Below the pieces are notes generated by a model. It did not search any database, was not told where the DNA came from, and saw only the letters and a program-made list of their open reading frames with translations. DNA of 64,000 bases from NCBI RefSeq assembly GCF_018687535.1, contig NZ_CP061295.1, forward strand, positions 62,001 to 126,000, given 5' to 3'. This DNA is from Polynucleobacter sp. MWH-S4W17. Lineage in GTDB: Bacteria; Pseudomonadota; Gammaproteobacteria; Burkholderiales; Burkholderiaceae. Numbering within the stretch: the stretch's first letter is position 1; each line of letters opens with the position of its first letter. The translations under genes were made by a program, and so were the position numbers. Shown piece by piece: positions 61,327-64,000 of this stretch.

Positions 61327-62040
61327 TTGAGCTCCATTGTTTTGATTACAACTGCAAATACGCCCCCAAAGAATGTTCCATTCTTGAAGATGACTAATGC
61401 TGCTGCACGTCTTTTAACTGCAAAAGCGGCAGCTTTTTTTTGGGCTGCCCATGGAATAAAAAAAATTGTTATAGCTGATGCAACTGGCGGGCAGTTGCTT
61501 ACCAATGAAGAAATTGTGCTTTTAAAGCAGATGGATGTAGATGTTGAGCTAATAGCTTATACCCAAGATGATAATTTGGTCAAAGCTAAAGGCAAGGGAT
61601 ACGGGGAGGGCCTGCTAATTCAATTTGCACTGAATAACTCTAATTTTTTAAAAACGGCAAACAACTTTTTTAAGTGCACTGGAAAGGTTTACTGCCGTAA
61701 TTTTGAGACAATATTCGAGCTAATAATGCAAAATAATATACAAAATATTTTTTGGCGATATCTTGGAGAGGGAGATGGATTACAGGCCTGGGCTGACATG
61801 AGATTTTTTTATACCTCAAGAAGATTTTGTGAGGAAATATTAGTTCCTGCCTATCTTGGTTCCGATGACAGCAAAACATGTGTTGAGCATTTAAGTTTCA
61901 TTGCTCTTAATGAAAATGTGCCGCAAGCAAAAGCATTAAGGCCGCTACTCTCAGGATTTGCGGGTTATACAGGCAAACCATATTTTGATTCAGGTTTGGG
62001 TTTCTTAGACACAAATTATCCTTGTTGGGTGGGGGTCTAA
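61327..62040 (+). CDS. Unrecognised protein, glycosyltransferase-like pattern
   Basis: The 237-residue protein starts with TTG. I cannot assign a family firmly. The N-terminal VLITTANTPPKNVPFLKMTN, alternating strands and helices, KIVIADATGG and the stretch KAKGKGYGEGLLIQFALNNS followed by FFKCTGKVYCRNF resemble GT-A-type sugar transferases of surface polysaccharide loci. That is inference from pattern only. It has many T- and A-runs and is more AT-rich than the housekeeping genes nearby. The next gene, 5 bases after its stop, is a TPR-glycosyltransferase, which fits a joint role. Confidence 0.6.
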   Translation: MSSIVLITTANTPPKNVPFLKMTNAAARLLTAKAAAFFWAAHGIKKIVIADATGGQLLTNEEIVLLKQMDVDVELIAYTQDDNLVKAKGKGYGEGLLIQFALNNSNFLKTANNFFKCTGKVYCRNFETIFELIMQNNIQNIFWRYLGEGDGLQAWADMRFFYTSRRFCEEILVPAYLGSDDSKTCVEHLSFIALNENVPQAKALRPLLSGFAGYTGKPYFDSGLGFLDTNYPCWVGV

Positions 62041-62045
62041 TTTGA

Positions 62046-63551
62046 ATGAATTATGAGGCGCAAATCCTTTTCAAAAATTCTATACGTCATATTCATGAGG
62101 GTCAGCTAGACCATGCAAAGATATTGCTTGTAAAGGCGCGCAATTTAGATAAAGCCAATTCAGAAATTATTAGACTTTTAAGCGTCATTGCTGCTCTTGA
62201 ATATGACTTTATCAATGCACTTGCATTGATTGATGAGTCGATTGAATTGTCGCCTACAAATGGGGTAGCCTATAGCAATCGCGGCAATATTCTCAAGGAA
62301 TTATTCCGACATGAAGAAGCTATCATAGCCTTGGATAAAGCAATCTCATTGGCGCCTGACTATGCTGAAGCCTACAACAATAAAGGTAATGCACTTCAAG
62401 AGCTGCATCGTTATGAAGAGGCGCTCCTTTGGTATGACAATGCAATACGGTTGCAACCTGACTATGCTGAAGCCTATAGCAATAAGGGCAATGCTCTGGG
62501 CCTACTTAACCGGTATGGGGAGGCCATGGAGCATTATGACAAATCAACTGCAATTAGCCCTCAATACATTGATGCTTATTGGCATAAGGCATTATCTCAA
62601 TTGCCGAATGGTGATTTTCAAAATGGTTGGCAGAATTATGAGTCTAGATGGTTTAAGTCAAACCCCGTCTCGCTTCGTTTTGCCGATATTCCAAGGCTGG
62701 AGAGTCTTAGTAATATTGCGGGAAAAGAAATTCTGATTTGGGCGGAACAAGGCCTTGGAGATAGCTTGCAGTTTTGTAGGTATATCCAGCCGCTAAGCGA
62801 ATTGGGCGCACACGTTACCTTTTTAGTTCCTCAGCCACTTTTGGGTTGCTTTAAGTCTTTAAGAGCGCATTGCCATCTTGTCGATAATCTTGAGATGCCA
62901 TTAATTAAGTTTAACTATCAGTCACCTTTACTAAGCTTACCCTTAGTGTTTGGAACTACTCTAGGCTCGATTCCGTGTGAAATTCCATATTTAAATTACG
63001 AACAGTCAAAGAAGGAGGCGTTTGAGAAATTACTTCCAAACGCTGGCAACTTAAAAGTTGGCGTTATCTGGAATGGCGGGTTTCGAACGGGTGCCCCCAT
63101 GCTTTGGGGTGTTAATAAGCGCCGCAATATTGAATTGGATCAATTTGTAGCGTTGAAAGATGTTCCTGGCGTGGAGTTCATTAGCTTGCAAAAAGGCGAT
63201 CCTGCCGAATCGGAATTAGCCGCCAGAAAAGATCAAGTTTGGCCTGAACTGATAAATTGCGTTCATTTACTCAATGACTTCGCAGATACAGCCGCTCTTA
63301 TGGGGTGCTTGGATCTGATCATTTCAGTAGATACCTCTTCAGCACATTTGGCTGGCGCACTTGGTAAGCCGGTATGGATTCTTAATCGCTACGATTCTTG
63401 CTGGCGCTGGTTAAGAGGCAGAGAGGATAGCCCCTGGTATCCAACAGCAAAAATCTATCAACAAAAACAGCCGGGCAATTGGGATGATGTCATTGCGCGT
63501 GTAAGGCTTGATTTGAATGATCTGGCACAAAAGAGGAGCACGGAACTTTAA
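62046..63551 (+). CDS. TPR protein with GT9-like C-terminal domain
   Basis: The 501-residue protein has five to six TPR units (about 1-205; AYSNRGNILKELFRHEEAII, AYNNKGNALQELHRYEEALL, AYSNKGNALGLLNRYGEAME). The C-terminal region (about 240-490) has heptosyltransferase-like features: ILIWAEQGLGDSLQFCRYIQ, LKVGVIWNGG and LDLIISVDTSSAHLAGALGK. Similar TPR-GT proteins are common in bacteria but mostly uncharacterised. It starts with ATG 5 bases after the preceding gene. Its stop shares TTAA with the convergent MFS gene. Confidence 0.85.
   Translation: MNYEAQILFKNSIRHIHEGQLDHAKILLVKARNLDKANSEIIRLLSVIAALEYDFINALALIDESIELSPTNGVAYSNRGNILKELFRHEEAIIALDKAISLAPDYAEAYNNKGNALQELHRYEEALLWYDNAIRLQPDYAEAYSNKGNALGLLNRYGEAMEHYDKSTAISPQYIDAYWHKALSQLPNGDFQNGWQNYESRWFKSNPVSLRFADIPRLESLSNIAGKEILIWAEQGLGDSLQFCRYIQPLSELGAHVTFLVPQPLLGCFKSLRAHCHLVDNLEMPLIKFNYQSPLLSLPLVFGTTLGSIPCEIPYLNYEQSKKEAFEKLLPNAGNLKVGVIWNGGFRTGAPMLWGVNKRRNIELDQFVALKDVPGVEFISLQKGDPAESELAARKDQVWPELINCVHLLNDFADTAALMGCLDLIISVDTSSAHLAGALGKPVWILNRYDSCWRWLRGREDSPWYPTAKIYQQKQPGNWDDVIARVRLDLNDLAQKRSTEL
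62355..62558 (+). repeat. 102-bp tandem coding repeat within the TPR gene
   Basis: Two adjacent units, 62355-62456 and 62457-62558, begin with the same CCTGACTATGCTGAAGCCTA and encode near-identical 34-residue TPR motifs (PDYAEAYNNKGNAL and PDYAEAYSNKGNAL). The high DNA identity at the start points to recent duplication or gene conversion of a TPR unit. Confidence 0.75.
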
Positions 63552-64000
63552 GTGTTGAGATCAACCCTTTTGGTTTCCGGTAAGTAAAAGAGCGCCGCAA
63601 CCCCTGCGCTTGCCAAAAAAATAGTTGGATACCAAAGGCCAGCCGTAGCCGTTCCCCATTGTTGATTTAACCAAGTGACAATCAGGGGTAGTAGACCACC
63701 AATCCAGCCGGCCGCTAAATTATGAGGAAGCGTTGCAGCACTATTGCGCGACTTGGCTGGAAACAATTCTGCCAACAACGCTGTTTGTGGACCGATTACT
63801 AATGCCAAAGCAAGAGATAGGCATGCAAGAATTGCACTAATGAGCAGAAGAGTCTCATTATCACTTGTCTGTTGATAAGTATTGCCTAAATATTGAAGCG
63901 CATTAAATGCTGGAATCGTAATGGCGGCACCAAAAATGAGACCACTAACGACAACAGCCTTGCGCCCCACCTTATCAGAGAGCCAACCCGCAAACACAGT
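63548..64000 (-). CDS. MFS transporter, metabolite:H+ symporter type (cut by window end)
   Basis: Only the C-terminal 150 residues are present; the frame is open at base 64000. GWLSDKVGRKAVVVSG is the MFS loop motif. About four membrane helices follow, with LLAELFPAKSRNSAATLPHN and the terminal FYLPETKR, the C-terminal half of ProP/ShiA-type symporters. The substrate is not readable. Its stop (63548-63550) overlaps the convergent TPR gene stop. Confidence 0.85.
   Translation of the reverse strand, partial: TVFAGWLSDKVGRKAVVVSGLIFGAAITIPAFNALQYLGNTYQQTSDNETLLLISAILACLSLALALVIGPQTALLAELFPAKSRNSAATLPHNLAAGWIGGLLPLIVTWLNQQWGTATAGLWYPTIFLASAGVAALFYLPETKRVDLNT

Noticed and set aside
62046-62700. 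CRISPR-like or satellite repeat signal in the TPR region
   Set aside because: The repeats have a 102-base period with no spacers and encode 34-residue TPR units in frame.

Overview
The window looks like a chromosome segment of a small-genome, free-living betaproteobacterium. The gene order (S10/spc/alpha ribosomal clusters, cutA-dsbD, mla-bolA-murA-his-tat, petABC-sspAB), the Porin_4-type porin, the short HisG and the moderate GC content fit Burkholderiales, and Polynucleobacter in particular. That genus call is recognition and inference, not a database result. Coding density is very high. No gap between genes exceeds about 230 bases, and many neighbours overlap by 1-4 bases. No rRNA, CRISPR array, prophage or replication origin was seen.

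Layout. 1-9605: the end of the S10 operon (rplP', rpmC, rpsQ), a terminator, then spc and alpha genes from rplN to rplQ with secY, infA and rpoA. 9675-17.9 kb: cutA-dsbD, then hemB and engB (minus), a di-haem cytochrome c4, lysA-lptM (minus), cyaY, and aroB-aroK (minus). 17.9-19.7 kb: a strongly reduced type IV pilus locus, with one membrane/coiled-coil protein and a short secretin, divergent from the PBP1A gene. 22.2-29.3 kb: an orphan REP-type transposase and the glutamate synthase pair gltB-gltD.

29.3-38.4 kb is one long plus-strand run. It holds a complete Mla lipid-transport set (mlaF, E, D, A, C, B), an ABC-2 exporter pair, a BolA protein, murA, hisG and hisD. The histidine cluster continues with hisC on the opposite strand, then hisB-H-A-F, hisI and hisE. 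It is interrupted twice by toxin-antitoxin modules: hicAB (minus) between hisF and hisI, and vapBC (plus) between hisI and hisE. HinT and tatABC follow.

46.6-53 kb: a Sel1-type repeat protein, a major porin and a four-gene glutamate/aspartate ABC importer. 53-56.9 kb (minus): mscL, a TPR/GT41 (OGT-like) glycosyltransferase and a one-PDZ HtrA protease in one apparent operon. 57-61 kb: the cytochrome bc1 genes petABC, then sspA-sspB and a tRNA-Thr(UGU). Past the tRNA is an AT-rich segment with an unrecognised glycosyltransferase-like protein and a TPR protein with a GT9-like C-terminus. The window ends in a truncated MFS transporter.

The genes most worth a second look are the reduced pilus locus, the his cluster with two TA modules and an inverted hisC, the mscL-OGT-HtrA operon, and the accessory segment next to the tRNA.
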